A stretch of 64,000 nt of DNA from Xylogone sp. PMI_703. Lineage: Eukaryota; Ascomycota; Leotiomycetes. Position 1 is the stretch's first letter. Each line of letters opens with the position of its first letter. The notes beneath the pieces were generated by a model. The model saw only the letters and a list, made by a program, of their open reading frames with translations. It searched no databases and was not told where the DNA came from. The DNA is taken from the NCBI GenBank assembly GCA_021399445.1, contig JAJTUQ010000002.1, positions 4,278,001 through 4,342,000 of the forward strand, written 5' to 3'. The translations under genes and the position numbers were made by a program. Positions 1 to 12,602 of this stretch are shown in pieces.

Positions 1-942
1 TATTGCCGTTCCCACAACAGCAGGAACGGGCTCAGAGACCACGGGCACTGCAATTTTCGATCTAGTTTCGAAGCGTGCGAAGACCGGTATTGCACACCGT
101 AACCTCAAGCCCACTTTGGGAATATGTGACCCGCTGAACACTCGGACAATGCCGTCTGCTGTCCACGCCAGTTCAGGCCTGGATGTTCTCTGTCATAGTT
201 TGGAAAGTTGGACTGCTATCCCATACTTTGAGCGTATTCCCCGCCCTGCAAATCCTATCTTGCGTCCGGCGTATCAAGGAGCGAATCCCATCAGTGATAT
301 CTTCTCTCTAAATGCTCTTAGGGCTACTGTCAAGTATTTGCCTAGAGCAGTAAAAGATCCTGAAGACCATGAGGCACAATCTCAGATGCTTCTTGCTGCT
401 ACACTAGCTGGTGTTGGTTTTGGTAATGCAGGTGTCCATTTGTGCCATGGTGAGTCTGAGGAGATAAAGAACGCTTAACTATCTTAGGTCAACTGATTTA
501 ATATGTTTCAATAGGGATGTCCTATCCGATTTCCGGCCAAAATCCGGGATATAAGCACTTTGGCTACGAAGTCGACTCGCCCATCATTCCTCACGGTGTT
601 TCCGTAGCCGTATCAGCACCAGCAGTATTCCGGTTTACTGGTCCCTCAAATCCTGAGCGCCATCTTCAAGCAGCAGAAGCCTTCGGTGTTGACGTTTCTA
701 ATGTCAAAAGAGAAAACGCAGGTGAGGTATTAGGAGAGGCACTTACCAAGTTCCTTGCGGACCTGGGAGATCAGCCAAAGGGCTTGAAGGATCTCGGGTT
801 CAAGAGAGAACATATCGATGATTTGGTTGAAGGTACCATCCCACAGAAGAGAGTATTGATGTTGGCTCCTGGATTGGCTGAAGAGGTACAAGAGGAGAGA
901 GAGCAATTGCGGGCATTATTTGAGGAATCTATGGAGCATTAA
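1..942 (+). CDS. Iron-containing alcohol dehydrogenase, hydroxyacid-oxoacid transhydrogenase type (5' end outside window)
   Basis: The reading frame is open from base 2 and continues upstream of the window, so the N-terminus is missing. Exon 1 ends at 449. The intron runs 450-514 (GTGAGT to ATAG) and exon 2 runs 515-942, with a glycine codon split across the junction. About 291 residues are visible, roughly the C-terminal 60% of the family. The start of the visible part has the TTAGTGSE loop that binds the cofactor phosphate in iron-type alcohol dehydrogenases. It is followed by DVLCHSLESW, GVHLCHG and KHFGY, which hold the histidines expected to bind iron. The HLCHGMSYPISG and GYEVDSPIIPHG segments are typical of the mitochondrial ADHFE1/HOT branch, which moves hydride between 4-hydroxybutyrate and 2-oxoglutarate. 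The substrate is inferred from that resemblance; the superfamily call is solid. Confidence 0.88.
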
Positions 943-1440
943 GCCTCTTGGATATGATTTATATGAATTGATTTCCTCGTTTATGGGTCTTCAGGTATCT
1001 TCGACATGAGAAATTGAGGGGCTCACGCCTGGCATGAGACTGCAACAACACGTGACTGCCTCCTTCACAGGTATTAGCGTTTCTATATCCAACCAAGGAT
1101 TGTTTATTTCTTCATTATCGTCTGTAGTGAAGGTAGGTAGCGTGAATGTTAACCGAGTTGACGCTACTTCTTTCTGCTCTGTAATTCACACATTCCCTTT
1201 GTATCATGCCCTCACTTTCATCTTCCTTTCTTCATTCTGCCACTTTGTCAGAAGCTTTGCATCCCGATTACCTGTTGGTGAAGCTCTTAATCATTTCTTT
1301 CTGAATCACGCTCTTGTTTAGTCAAAGGTATCTGCAGATCACAAAGTAAATGCTCCTTGTCCATAGTCCGGACATAGCCCCTTTGTTTATCTACCGGGAG
1401 CATCTTTGTTAATCAAACCTGCTTCTCTATATAGTTCAAT
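943..1440. other. Intergenic region, 498 bp
   Basis: Spacer between two genes on the same strand. It should hold the 3' UTR of the dehydrogenase and the promoter of the next gene. An E-box-like CACGTGAC lies near 1050. No convincing coding sequence: the open frame at 1034-1321 is short, hydrophobic and has no splice partners. Confidence 0.6.
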
Positions 1441-3099
1441 ATGTTTGGATTTTCATCCAAAGATCCTAAAGAGTAAGTCATTCATGTCTTTGTTCGTACC
1501 TGTTAAAGAACCTTCCGTCCCTCTTGAATGCTGGATTCTTTCCTGACAACCATGGTAGCACTGAGAAGGACAATGAAGTCCAGGACAATATTATCTTTCA
1601 ACCTCATCGTCGACTTAATTCAGAGCGCCGCTCTATGGATACAGAGATGACTGATGCACCTACTATTTCTGATACAGACTCGTATGTGTAGATATGCTGC
1701 TCTTTATCTCCTATTACGTCCCAAAATGGGCCTTCGATTTGCTAACATGCAATTTTAGTGATCTGTCTGGTGATGGAGTACCACTCACCCCTGTGTTTAC
1801 CCCGGAGAAGAAAAGGTAAGCTTTATCTTCCCTTTCTTATACATGTTTGAAGTGTACATGTTGGTGTCGAGCCAATAATATGAGGCAGCGCTTTGCACAC
1901 CCATGCATTGGAGCCTCTTTGTAGTTGAATTCTTTAACCCCTATTACCACTTTGTCGACATTGTTTCTTTCTCGGCGTTGCTAATACAATTACAGCAAGA
2001 TGGGCATCGAATGGACTGTTGAAGAATGCAAGGAGCATTTGTTTTGCAAGACTGCCAGCGATAGACAGGGAACTGTAGACCACATGAACGGCAACACACA
2101 CTACTTCACAACCACCGCCGAGAAGCTCGGCAGGCGGTATTTCACCCCAATGGATTGGGGAGCTCGCGCAAAGAAACTCGCTGCATTCGGACATAAGAAG
2201 AGGGACGCTGGCGGCGAGAAGTCTATTGGAGCTCAAGAAAAGACAGCCAAGAACCCAGAAAGACTCCAAGACATCCCGGGTCCATCTACTCAGGAGCAAA
2301 CTTCACTTTCTGACTCTGACAAGATTTACGGCACAACTACTCGTACTCATAGAGATTCCTCTATCAGCATGTCTGAGGTTCCTGAACACATGTCTCTTGG
2401 TCAAATCCTTCCACCTCGTGAGCAAAAGGACGCTGGCATCATGAGCACCGGCAATATTCCATCTTTGATTGTCACTGAAGACACTGACGGTGGAGTTCCT
2501 CTGTCTTCTCCTCTTCCTGCTACCATCCCTTCCACCGAATCTCTCAGCATGTGGGAAACGGTAGATGACAACGCTGTCCGCTGTGATATGATTGCCGAAG
2601 AAGACGAGGAAGCTCTGGCTGGTGTCAATGACCCAGAGCCTGCCGCTGATCAAGACAAGGCTAATGGTACTACAAACGGCGATAAACCAGCAGTCAAGGA
2701 TGATGATCAAGTCGATGTTCAGGAGATGAATGGTGGCAAGCCTAGCACACCTCGTGGCGAGGAGTTCCCTGCATACGGTACGAACTTTATTGGTTATATC
2801 CGTCATCTCTTGCACGTCACTTCACGTCCCCATTCCTCTAGTCGTTCTCGTTACTGAAATTCCTTGCCTCGTCCATTGTCTTATGATGGGCTCTACTTGG
2901 ATATTTGAGGCTGCTTGATATTATTCTGCTTAATGAAGTATTGAACTAACAGTTGGATACGTTAATAGACGATGATCTCGCCATGTCCCTCCTGGCTGCG
3001 GAGAATGAGAGCAACAATGGAGTTTCTGGATCAGATACCCTCAACACGGAGGAAGCCAAGAACGGCACCTCGGGTGGCTCTCCTTCCAAGTCCAACTAG
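1441..3099 (+). CDS. Uncharacterised acidic, Ser/Thr-rich protein, 374 aa, five exons
   Basis: I do not recognise this protein. The model has exons 1441-1472, 1559-1681, 1759-1815, 1996-2777 and 2969-3099. All four introns are GT-AG, the phases match at every junction, and the total of 1125 nt is exactly 375 codons. The ATG opens MFGFSSKDPK. Residues about 70-125 form the only part that looks folded: a charged segment with MGIEWTVEECKEHLF, a Cys/His-containing stretch and PMDWGARAKKLAAFG. The rest is low-complexity, rich in Ser, Thr, Pro, Asp and Glu, with several SP/TP sites, and the C-terminus is acidic. There is no signal peptide or membrane segment. The consistent splicing makes it a real gene; its function is unknown. 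The final exon is the least certain, because the reading frame also runs 81 nt into the last intron before stopping. Confidence 0.78.
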
Positions 3100-6000
3100 A
3101 TCCATTTTCCAGCTTTTTTATCTATCTGCCTGGTCTTCGACGCTCTGAAATTCGATACGGTTAATGATACTTGATGAAAATGGATACCAGCTTGCACTTT
3201 TTCAGTTATACTCGCTTCATTTTCTTCATCTTTCTAGTTCTTTTTAACGGGAATGAAAAAATAACGAGGATACGAAGAATTTGCTTCCGATTTATTGATG
3301 CTGTAACGGTTGATACCCCTTCTTCTTTGCTCTTTACATGGAAAGGTCGGAATCTGGGAATGGTGGAAAATGGGGAAATGGATAACCGGTTCAGGAGTTC
3401 TATATGGGAATGGACGGACTACCTGGGCTCCTTAGTCTGCTTTTTCAAGTCACCATTTGTTTTCTATTCTTTGTTGAAACAATGGTCTACCCCAAGGCAT
3501 TCCGATGGTTTTCATGGTGGTTACTCGGTGGTTACTCCTCTTTCTCTTTTCACGCTAATGATACGTTTTGCGTTGCGTTGCGGCTCTCATTGCTTCCACT
3601 GGGAGTTATCTTGAACCTATTTGTCAAATAACTGGTTTTGACTATTGGGAAACAATAACAACTCGGTAGTCACTTGTCATTGAGGGCCTTTCTTTACTCT
3701 GGTTGCGTTGAATCGAGATGTTACGTCTGTAGCTAGAACTCGCACTTCCAATAGAGCATTGCTGACCATACCATTGAATCATCTATTCTTGCAGTCACCA
3801 TTTGTGACTCAGTATTAATTTTTTTCTCGTGCAAAAGAGAGGTAACTATAGCATACTCGATAGGCTTGCATTGCTAAGAGTAACCAAGTGCTCCTACTTA
3901 TCCACGGCATCTTTATAATAGCTTGGGAGAAGCCGAACAGGATTCATTATTGTCCCATACAAACGTACTGATAGTAGATGATCAATATAGTATAGAGATG
4001 GATCGCTTTCACGCTCTACTCGAAGAGAAGGTTTGCGAAAAAGGTTGTGAAAAAAAAAATAACATACAACAGAGGGGATTCGCTGGTCGTCACCGACCCA
4101 ACTACTAGACCTCCGATCTGAGGCTTATGTATGGCAGAGCGGACGGGATGCCCAGTTTTCCTCAGTCTATGGTCGTATGTGACAGACATTCAATTAAAAT
4201 GATTTATAGGATACTGCACTAGTGCTTCCTAATCTGAGGTTGGCTGTTGGGGTATCTCAAGAGGGTATGCAATCCAGTACATACTCTCTACTCAAGGTGG
4301 CGACAGGAATACCTTTCGCCTATATGCATTATATTCAGACATAGCAAAAATTATATTAATGATAGCCTAATTGATATACGATTGTATGGAGATTCCACTG
4401 TGATTCTCCATCTGTCGATTGTTGCCATTAGGTCCTTCTATCCGCCTTAATCGCTTCAGCTTGACATTCTCTTCTCCTTTGAATATGTGAGAGGATTACG
4501 TTTTCTTGGCCCTGTCAGATGATGCCTTGTTATTCTTGTTTTCGCTGTAATGGATCCCTGCATAGGCTTGAGATAGACGACGTATCTAAGATTATATATG
4601 TGGAAGTCAATTCATCATTATCATTGCCATCCTGTCCACTATCACATAGCCTTTTAATGTACTCTGTCTCAGCAAATTAATCCAATGAATCTAATGCTAG
4701 TAAACAAAGCGAATGTGCAAATCTCATAGCATTCGGAAGTAAGTCTTGATGAGATGTTACTTCATCCTCTAGATTGCCCACAATATTAGTCGTTTTCGTT
4801 TATGAATACTACCTAAAAGACTCCCATATTATTATATCTCTGTCCTTAGTAAATTACACACGCCATAGTGATAATACTTAAAAACTGTATAGCGTGGAGG
4901 CACCTAGGCTCTCCAATTCACGCTAACACAGCTCGCCCATCGAGGTAGCCAAGAACTACTATATAGTCCCAAGTAAGCAACACCTATGCAAGGAACAGTA
5001 AACAGCGCCTCTCATGGCAGAGTGTCGGGTCAATTACTGTTCTGGAGGTGGGATAACGGAGCCAATCCTAATTGTGAACCATACGGAACACTGATATATT
5101 AGGGGAGATGTAAGGCATACGGCATACGCCACGACGCGATAGCTGCATGGCCCGAACTCTTTTGTCATGAGACATGTTCTGCTCTCCTTTCTATCCCCTT
5201 TATTTTTTTTTATCTTCTTTAACCAAAAGAAAGAGTTGCCTCCCTTGGATTTGAATATTATGAAAGCCGAAGCATACTCCCTTTTGCTTTACCATACGTC
5301 TAGATCTAGTAGTCGAGCTAATCACACGGATAATTTACCGTTCAATGGATAGGAGTCCCGAAGTTCTGTTTTTAAATTACTAGAGACATGATTGCCAGTA
5401 ATAAAATCGACATCCATAGACGGTTGAGGCTTGTGTGAGTGCCCATAAGTTATTGTACCACCATCCACGGCGCTAGGACACGATACGATTATGGTTAAAG
5501 GAGCCGGATATAGCTTCTGACTGTTTCTTTTGAACAAGAGAAAGCTGCAGGCTAGGAAGATGTTGAAGAGGAAAGGGGGATCTACCTGGATTTACTTACG
5601 CGTAAATGCAGCAGTGGTAAGTCTAGAGAAAGAAGCGAAGAAATGGAAACAAGAAAGCCTCGTGAGCAGATTCAACTAACCAAAAAAGAAGCTAACTATT
5701 GAGGGATGTGACTTCTTAGCAACCGTATCCAAAAACCTTGAATGCCCTGCTTTAATGACTTGTGGGGTGCATCTGAAGAGGTAGTACGTTAATGCCCTGT
5801 TGTAGCAGTTTACTGATATGGTCACATCGAAATCTCAAGTATAGGAGGAGATAGAATTGACAACCTCCACAAAGTAGAACCGAACCAGTAGATTAAGACT
5901 ATTTTATGGAATGAAGAACAGGAACTGGACTGAGCGATTGGGCAAAGCTGGCTAACCGACATGCTGGACATACGAAGCTTCAATTCTGGCATAGATCACC

Positions 6001-7101
6001 AATTGTTGCAATGGTACCTCTGCATGTGTGAATACTCGGAAAAGGAGGGATGCTGCGCCGTGAGAATCGGCAGGATGTTAGTCCTAGTGCAAATAGTTGA
6101 GCCATATGATATACACCATAAGGTCTCATATTCCGCCGAGGAATGTAACAGCGTCGTCAACTTGTTGTCTCCGAGGCACATCGAGTCGGGGCAAGCGGAT
6201 GGATTATTTTGCGATAGATGCACGTGAGGTGCCGCTTATTACCTTACCACAGAGTCGGAATCGCAAACAGATAGTTCCGTGGCTGCGTGTTATGCACAAG
6301 TTTCAGGACCTGCGAGTTGCAAGTTGCGACGAAAAGTCTCCGCACTCAAGCGAATGCGAAGGTTGCAGCTAAGCATCTTACAGCGGCAGCCATCCCCTGC
6401 AAGAGGCCCGAAGCGAGTTACCTAACCCCTAGTGGCTGCGGCCGCGGTGCGACGACATTTCGCCGCAACCTCGCAAATAGCTAACCTACCTTTAGCCATT
6501 CTTGGATTACTAAGAACAAAGGGACCCAGGCTGTACGAGAGCGCCAATCCCTGGCCAGAGCTTTTCTTCCTCGGCTCCCTCGCTCTCTTCGTAAACGGAC
6601 CAAAGAACGTGGTTGGAGAGGGGCGCAAAGCCAAAATGGCAATTAAACTCCGGTTGACACCAAACTTTATCAACTTGTTTTTTCTGCGGCTTCGCCTTCG
6701 CATACGCAACCTACTTACTCACTAGGCCGGGGTTGGCCTTCCCAAGAGACGAAGGCGTACGGAGAGATGATGTTTCCGACCATGGTTCGAACGAATGAAA
6801 CCGCTGGCATTGCTGCCTTCTGTTTGGTGTTCTCCTGTATTAAGCTAGTCCCCGTCTTTCCCCCTCCAAAAGATAGGGAATTTTTCTAGGGATAAAGGTC
6901 TGGGGTATGCTCCGAAAAAAATAAGTTTATCTGTTTCAAGTTTCATAGATGTGTATGTACCTCGAGCACTAGTCACAGTATTAGTCTTCTATTTGATGGT
7001 AGGCTGCCCTGCCTGCCTTCCTTAGCTCCCGTCACCTACTTCATCTTCGTCTTTGTCCTTCCCTTCCTTCTCTTGTTCCTCTCCTTAATCTTCCCGCAAA
7101 A
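3100..7101. other. Gene-poor AT-rich region, 4.0 kb
   Basis: I see no gene here. The first 500 bp are probably the 3' UTR and downstream flank of the preceding gene. From about 3650 to 6350 the sequence is AT-rich, many-stop and irregular. It could be decayed repeat DNA, but I could not find terminal repeats or a recognisable transposon protein. Around 6370-6730 there is a short GC-richer island with chance open frames on both strands. The last 100 bases before 7102 are pyrimidine-rich, a common leader type in filamentous fungi, so the P450 promoter and leader probably start near 6900. Confidence 0.55.
6136..6574. promoter_or_regulatory. Three CCTCGG/CCGAGG sites upstream of the P450 gene
   Basis: CCGAGG occurs at 6136-6141 and 6171-6176, and CCTCGG at 6569-6574; these are 966, 931 and 533 bp before the P450 start. 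CCTCGG is the core recognised by the fatty-acid regulators FarA and FarB in Aspergillus. A six-base core seen on either strand is expected about once per 2 kb by chance, so three in under 1 kb is suggestive only. Confidence 0.3.
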
Positions 7102-8984
7102 ATGTGGCACCTACCCTCTGTCATCGCTGTCGCCATTCTGGCCATTGTATACCTCTCGTCCAAAGTCACAAAGTACCTCGAGGCCCGTCGTTTTAAGAAA
7201 GCACACGGCTGTAAGCCATGTAGACAGCTACCACAATCCGAACGTATCATAGGATGGGGACTCTACCGGACCCAGCTACGAGCAGTAAAGAACAGGATCA
7301 TCCTGAAAACTGCCCTAGGCCGCTTTCGAGATGTAGGAGACACTTGGTCTGCGGTTGTCTTTGGCAGACACTTTATTAATACGATGGACCCCGAAAATAT
7401 CAAAACGATTCTGGCTACTAATTTCGAAGACTGGGGTCTGGGGAAACGAATTGATTCGTTTGGTCCTCTGCTAGGAGAGGGCATCTTCACCACGGATGGA
7501 AAGCAGTGGGAGCATTCACGGGTTAGTCTTGATATCAACTATCAGGATATAAGGCAGGATATAAGGGCTTGGTGTGGCTGATATTAGAAACAATAGGCTC
7601 TGGTTCGACCAAATTTCACAAGAAATCAGGTAGCTGACCTGGATACCTTTGAGACCCATATCTGCCATTTAATATCACGAATTCCAAGGAACGGGGAGAC
7701 GGTTGACCTCCAGCCACTCTTCTTCAAGTTGACGTTAGACTCTGGTAAGGCGTTGCCAAAAGGACAAAATCCAAAATATAAGTATAAGCTGCTAAACTGT
7801 ATCTAGCCACTGAATTCCTCTTTGGCCAATCGGTCAATTCCCTTTGCAGCATTGGGGATGAGGACACCGAGATTGACAGATTTGGCAAGGCCTTTGACGC
7901 AGCGCAGAAAGAGATGGATAAGAACAATCGTGCGCTGAAACGCCTATCTTTTGGACCGAATGATTTCTTGAAGAACTGCAAGACGGTGCACGTATTCGTC
8001 GATAAGATTGTTAACAGAGCTCTTGAGAAGTCTGCTTCTGATGACTCGGAGAAGTTGATTGACGGGAAGGAACACGCGCAGAAGTATATCTTCCTGGACG
8101 AGATGGTGAAGGCTACGAGAGATCCTAAGCGTATCAGAGAGTAAGTAAAATCTCACCACACCCAACCCTTGAAGGATATACAGTCTTGTCAAGTTTATCC
8201 TTCCGAGACATGTGCTTGTCAATTTTTATCTATTACTCTTATGTCTCTCTTTGTCAGAATCTCTTTCCAAGAAGAATACTGACCACAATCATAGTGAACT
8301 CCTAAATATTCTCCTAGCCGGGCGAGATACCACTGCCGGCCTCCTCAGCAACACCTTCCACGTCCTAGCACGCCGTCCAGATATCTGGAATAAGCTAAAA
8401 GCAGAAGTCGACGAATTGCACGGCCGGAAACCTGATTATGATACTCTTCGAAACATGAAGTACTTGAAGCATCTCCTAAATGAGTGTAAGTAATTACTTT
8501 CCTAGATATTCCTCTCATTATATACCTACATAGTCTCACACAAATCCCAGGTCTCCGTCTCTATCCCGTCGTTCCAAGCAACGCCCGCTTCGCAACCAGA
8601 GCAACCACGATTCCCCATGGAGGCGGTCCCGACGGCCGCAGCCCTGTCTACATTCCCAAGGGGGGCATCGTAGCATACTCTGTCTTCTCCATGCACAGGA
8701 GAAAGGACATCTACGGTCCCGACGCAGAGGAGTTCAAGCCCGAGCGATGGGATGCCACGAACCCTCCGCTCCGACCCGGGTGGGGCTACCTGCCATTTAA
8801 CGGCGGCCCCAGGATCTGCGTCGGACAGCAGTTTGCGCTGACGGAGGCGAGCTACACGATCGTGAGACTGGTACAGGAGTTTAGTGCCATTGAGAGCCGC
8901 GATCCGACGGAGTGGGTTGAGCAGTTGGCGCTAACGTTGTCCTCAGGCAATGGCGTTCAAGTTGCGTTGACGCCAAGGTCGTGA
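7102..8984 (+). CDS. Cytochrome P450, CYP52 (alkane/fatty-acid hydroxylase) clade, 508 aa
   Basis: Heme monooxygenase, expected in the ER membrane. Exons are 7102-7521, 7597-7744, 7807-8140, 8295-8485 and 8551-8984, totalling 1527 nt in frame. A hydrophobic anchor lies at residues about 4-20. The I-helix oxygen-binding motif AGRDTTA is at 309-315, the K-helix ExxR is E364/R367, and FKPERW follows. The heme loop [12 protein letters not shown] has its cysteine at 454. [11 protein letters not shown] and [12 protein letters not shown] are typical of the CYP52 clade, whose members hydroxylate alkanes and fatty acids at or near the chain end. The length is normal and all key residues are present, so the gene looks functional. 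It stands alone in an 11-kb gene-poor stretch with no reductase, transporter or synthase partner. Exact substrate and CYP family number are not determined. Confidence 0.93.
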
Positions 8985-9344
8985 GGTTGATAATTTTCCT
9001 CTAAGAGTTCCCCTTGTGCTTTTACATATGCTTTTGCTTGGGTTTATGCAAGATATTCAGATATCATGACCTCCTCAGATGACACATGCCGTTATCACGC
9101 CATGATGTCATGAGCTATGAGTAGCTCCCTATAGGCGTTAGCGGGATCAGTTGGCTTTCTGCGTTTTCTCCTCTTCTTCCTAATGTATTTATGCAGGAAA
9201 TCTGAGTACCGAATGGAGGTGCCGTGTTATGCTGTGGCGGGGGATGATATGATATGATAAGATGGGCGGGAGGTCCCCATGTGAGCAATCTGCTGTAAAA
9301 GTAATAGTTTTAATGAAGAATTGTTATACCTGGGTAACCGTGGC

Positions 9345-9366
9345 TACTGTAGTAGGTACTACAGTA
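9345..9366. repeat. 22-bp palindrome with 2-bp loop
   Basis: The arms TACTGTAGTA and TACTACAGTA are exact reverse complements separated by GG. It runs straight into a (TACTG) tract at 9363-9379. It could form a small hairpin or be a dyad binding site; function unknown. Confidence 0.7.
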
Positions 9367-10681
9367 CTGTACTGTACTGCTCTGAACCACATTGCTTTTT
9401 GTTGATACAACTCTCCGCAGCAAAGTCTGGGGAAGGAGGGGAGACACATGTGTACGCGGTAAGTAACTGAGGGGCCAATGTTACATTACAGTATAGTATA
9501 GCATAGAACATAAGACGTAGCACGGCAAAGAGACACAGAGAGAGAGAAGTGGGAAACACATCATGAGACCAAAACTCCCCACCTGTCGGAGATGGAAATA
9601 TCTATATCCATCACATTTTACTCTTACCCGCTACTTGCTAATTTTGAATAAGGGAAAGTAGTACTGTAGAAGGCATGCATACTTTCCACTCTCCCAGTCC
9701 AGGAAGGCATACGTGTTCGCTCACTTGTGTAGTTGATCAAGCGGTGTGATTATTTTATTATGGTCATTGTTGGCGTTGTATGGTAAAAGAGCACCATATA
9801 TCATGCCATACTAGCTATCGTATCAGTTTGTTGTATTACGGAAGTACGTTTTCGCTGGGCCTCGGTTCGGAGTGAGGAATAGATACAGTAAGAGTGGAGT
9901 AGATATTTCGGATTGTGGATGACGGGGGAGAGAGTCATCTCGGAATGGTGGGGGAGTGATCAAAATCTGCGAGTTGATATGAGCTTATGTATGGAGATGA
10001 GAAAGGAGGAATTCCGAAGTCCGAAGGAATTCAAGGAGACAGTGTTTCGGACACGGAGGAAGAGATGTTGACCTTTCCCATTTCACTCCTAAGGCCCTTA
10101 AGGCACTCATTCTTCACCTCTTGATTTTATGGCCTGACTCTGCCTGAGGAGTCCAGAACGGGCGGCTTATCTTTTATGCGAAAAGAGCGGTAATTTAACG
10201 CCAAGGCTGCAGGGGTGGCGGTTGACGAAGCACGTGTGTATCCGTAAGGTACGAACGTTCGGAAGACCTAGAATGGTAAATTCTGAACCCTGCGCGGTAT
10301 GGATGAGATGAGATGGTGGGCAAACAACAACCACGGACCCTTGGATGATAGACCGATAAACAGCCCTCCCGCAGTCATTTTGCTGACGCAATTCAGACGT
10401 TGAGAAAAATTCTGAAAAATTCTGTAGTCGAGAACCACATGCGGCTTTTTTTTGATACTGTGTATGAATCACCGTACACGGGGGGTGAGTAAGACAGAAG
10501 ATTCACATGTGCCCTCTTCTGCCTTGTCATTCGTAGCCCATCTGATACGGGATGGCACGCAATCGACCCTCTAAAATTCCCAACAGAAAAGTTATCAAGA
10601 AAAATCGACAAGATTGGTACCCAAAGCACAACGGTATCCATCCATTGTTCCCATGCCATCCATGTAGGTATTAAGGGTTCT

Positions 10682-10701
10682 GGTACTGTACTGTACTGTA
10701 T
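10682..10701. repeat. TACTG pentamer tract
   Basis: About three tandem copies of TACTG. Related tracts lie at 9363-9379, 12904-12931, 13502-13522 and 19561-19583, the last two including TACCG units. All are between genes. Confidence 0.7.
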
Positions 10702-12581
10702 TTGTCCAGGCCCGGTTCCATGAGAGTACTCGCTACTGGGAACAATTTTCCGCGGGATGACTTGTAGGTATCCCGTCGCGGTTCTTTCCTTGATGTCCCA
10801 CTCCCACGGACACCAAAATACGCGCCACGCATAGTTGCCTGTCTTACTAAGTCTTGTCCCGTAGTTAACTTGCCTGCAACCACTTAAATGCGGAAGATTC
10901 AAGGCGGCTGGTGGTGAGTGGGCCCTGTTGCTTCCGTTATCAAGTGGGTACAGTGGTAACAAGGCTTGCAAGTACTACAACTGGGTTTTGCCCTTTGCTA
11001 CGGTATGTAGAGTACTTTTGTTGTAGCGAGGAATCTGCCGCAAACCAACCAGCAAGAAAAAAAGCTTAACGCAGATCCTCGTCTATTTCATGCCAAAAGC
11101 CGTTCTTGCAGTTCACACAATATAAAGGTGGTCAAGCTGTGGCCAGGACGTGCTGCATGGTGCATGAACGCTGGTTGTTCTCTGGTGCCTGCAGGTCATA
11201 ATAAATGGTTCCTGTTGATAGATGACAGATAGTTGATAGCAGAGTCTCCATCACCGTGAGTCGTGGCTCCAGCAAAAGTAGTGACGATGGAGCTTGTTGG
11301 ACTTGGGATCACTGAGAAGAAGGCAATCCAAGGCAACATAAGAGGTAGCATTATTGCGTGCTGTGACCCCCAAATAAAAGCGGGAAGATGATAACTCGGA
11401 AGTTAGACAGATAAGCACGACTCATATAAATCCACTTTTTTGCGCTCTTCATTCTGACGGGGTTTGTTTCATTGCTGAATGGCATGCGCCCTGGTCATGA
11501 GTGTTTACTGGCCACATTTTGAAACGGAGAGACAGTAGTCTACCGTTTGATCGTCGATGCAGTTTTTCTCTCTCTTTGCTTGGGCCTTCTTTATCAAGAT
11601 ACTTACTTGTTTAAACCTAGCGTTGGGTTCGTAATTGTGCGCGATATAGATAAAGAAACTTTTTTATATCGGAGAGGGTCCCCGTTCTCGGGGCGCTACT
11701 CCGTAAATGTGGGACCTTGCCGGATCGAGCAGAGCTGATAGAGCCTCTGAGCGCGAGATAAGGGTCTCCCTTGGCAGCAAGGTCTTGGAGCGGAATCTAA
11801 GCAAGCAAAGTTCGAGACCTCTCGTACCTTAACCTACTGCACGTTTCCGGCTTGCTGTGGCGTGGCGATGGCGTATTGCCAATACAATACGCAATAAAAA
11901 GCCTGTACAGTCATATTGCAGCGTTGCGTAGGACGTACCGTACGGAGCTTTCAATAGGCTGTGCTACAGGACAACTCCTCTGGAAAGCCTTTCGCAAGAT
12001 CCCTATTTTTACATGCACTCAGCCCTAGGGTTCCATTGTCTCTGCATCCATCTCGTCGTATTGATTCGCTCATGCTGGCCTTATTCGACGCAGGCCTGGA
12101 CATGTGCGAGGAAGTTCACGCAGGCACAGCTGATTGCACAGAGCTCGCATTTGCATTGTGACTGCAACCCACTTGTATCCACCTTGTCCGGGAGATCATC
12201 GGATTCATGCGTGGTGTTGCTGCACTTAGGCGATAGGTGCTGTCACATAATAAACGCACAGTAACACACGCTCGATACGCTGCAGTTCTTCTGTTACTTA
12301 ATGCAGCGTTGCAATGTAGCTGTCCAGTGAAAGAGTTGCAGTGCAGCGCCAGCAGAGGGGTCGCTGTAGATTTCGGTGCCGTTGAGCCGACCACACGCAG
12401 CACAGCAGGATCAGCCCGCCTAAGAGTTTACCCAAGGTACTTTAAGTATATCCACGGGCGCGTTCTGGAAGCCTCCGGTACTTGGGAGGGGGTGGGTCCA
12501 GCGCCGGAATAACGTTGCCGCAATAGTCGCGCCAGCAGAAAGGCGAACAAGGCTCGCAAGGTAAATCCACTGCGCTACAGA

Positions 12582-12602
12582 ATGCCATCATGGTGATGGC
12601 AT
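12582..12602. repeat. 21-bp palindrome
   Basis: The arms ATGCCATCA and TGATGGCAT are exact reverse complements around TGG. It is located 1.8 kb upstream of the arrestin gene. No known fungal operator comes to mind. Confidence 0.65.

Noticed and set aside
2303..2815. Minus-strand open frame of 170 codons
   Set aside because: It is antisense to exon 4 of the spliced 374-aa gene, which has better evidence.
3650..6350. Possible transposon relic
   Set aside because: AT-rich and gene-free, but no terminal repeats, target duplication or transposon protein fragment could be identified by eye.
10393..10971. Minus-strand open frame of 192 codons
   Set aside because: It starts at TTG, has no homology I recognise, crosses a TACTG tract and has no splice partners. 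Most likely chance.
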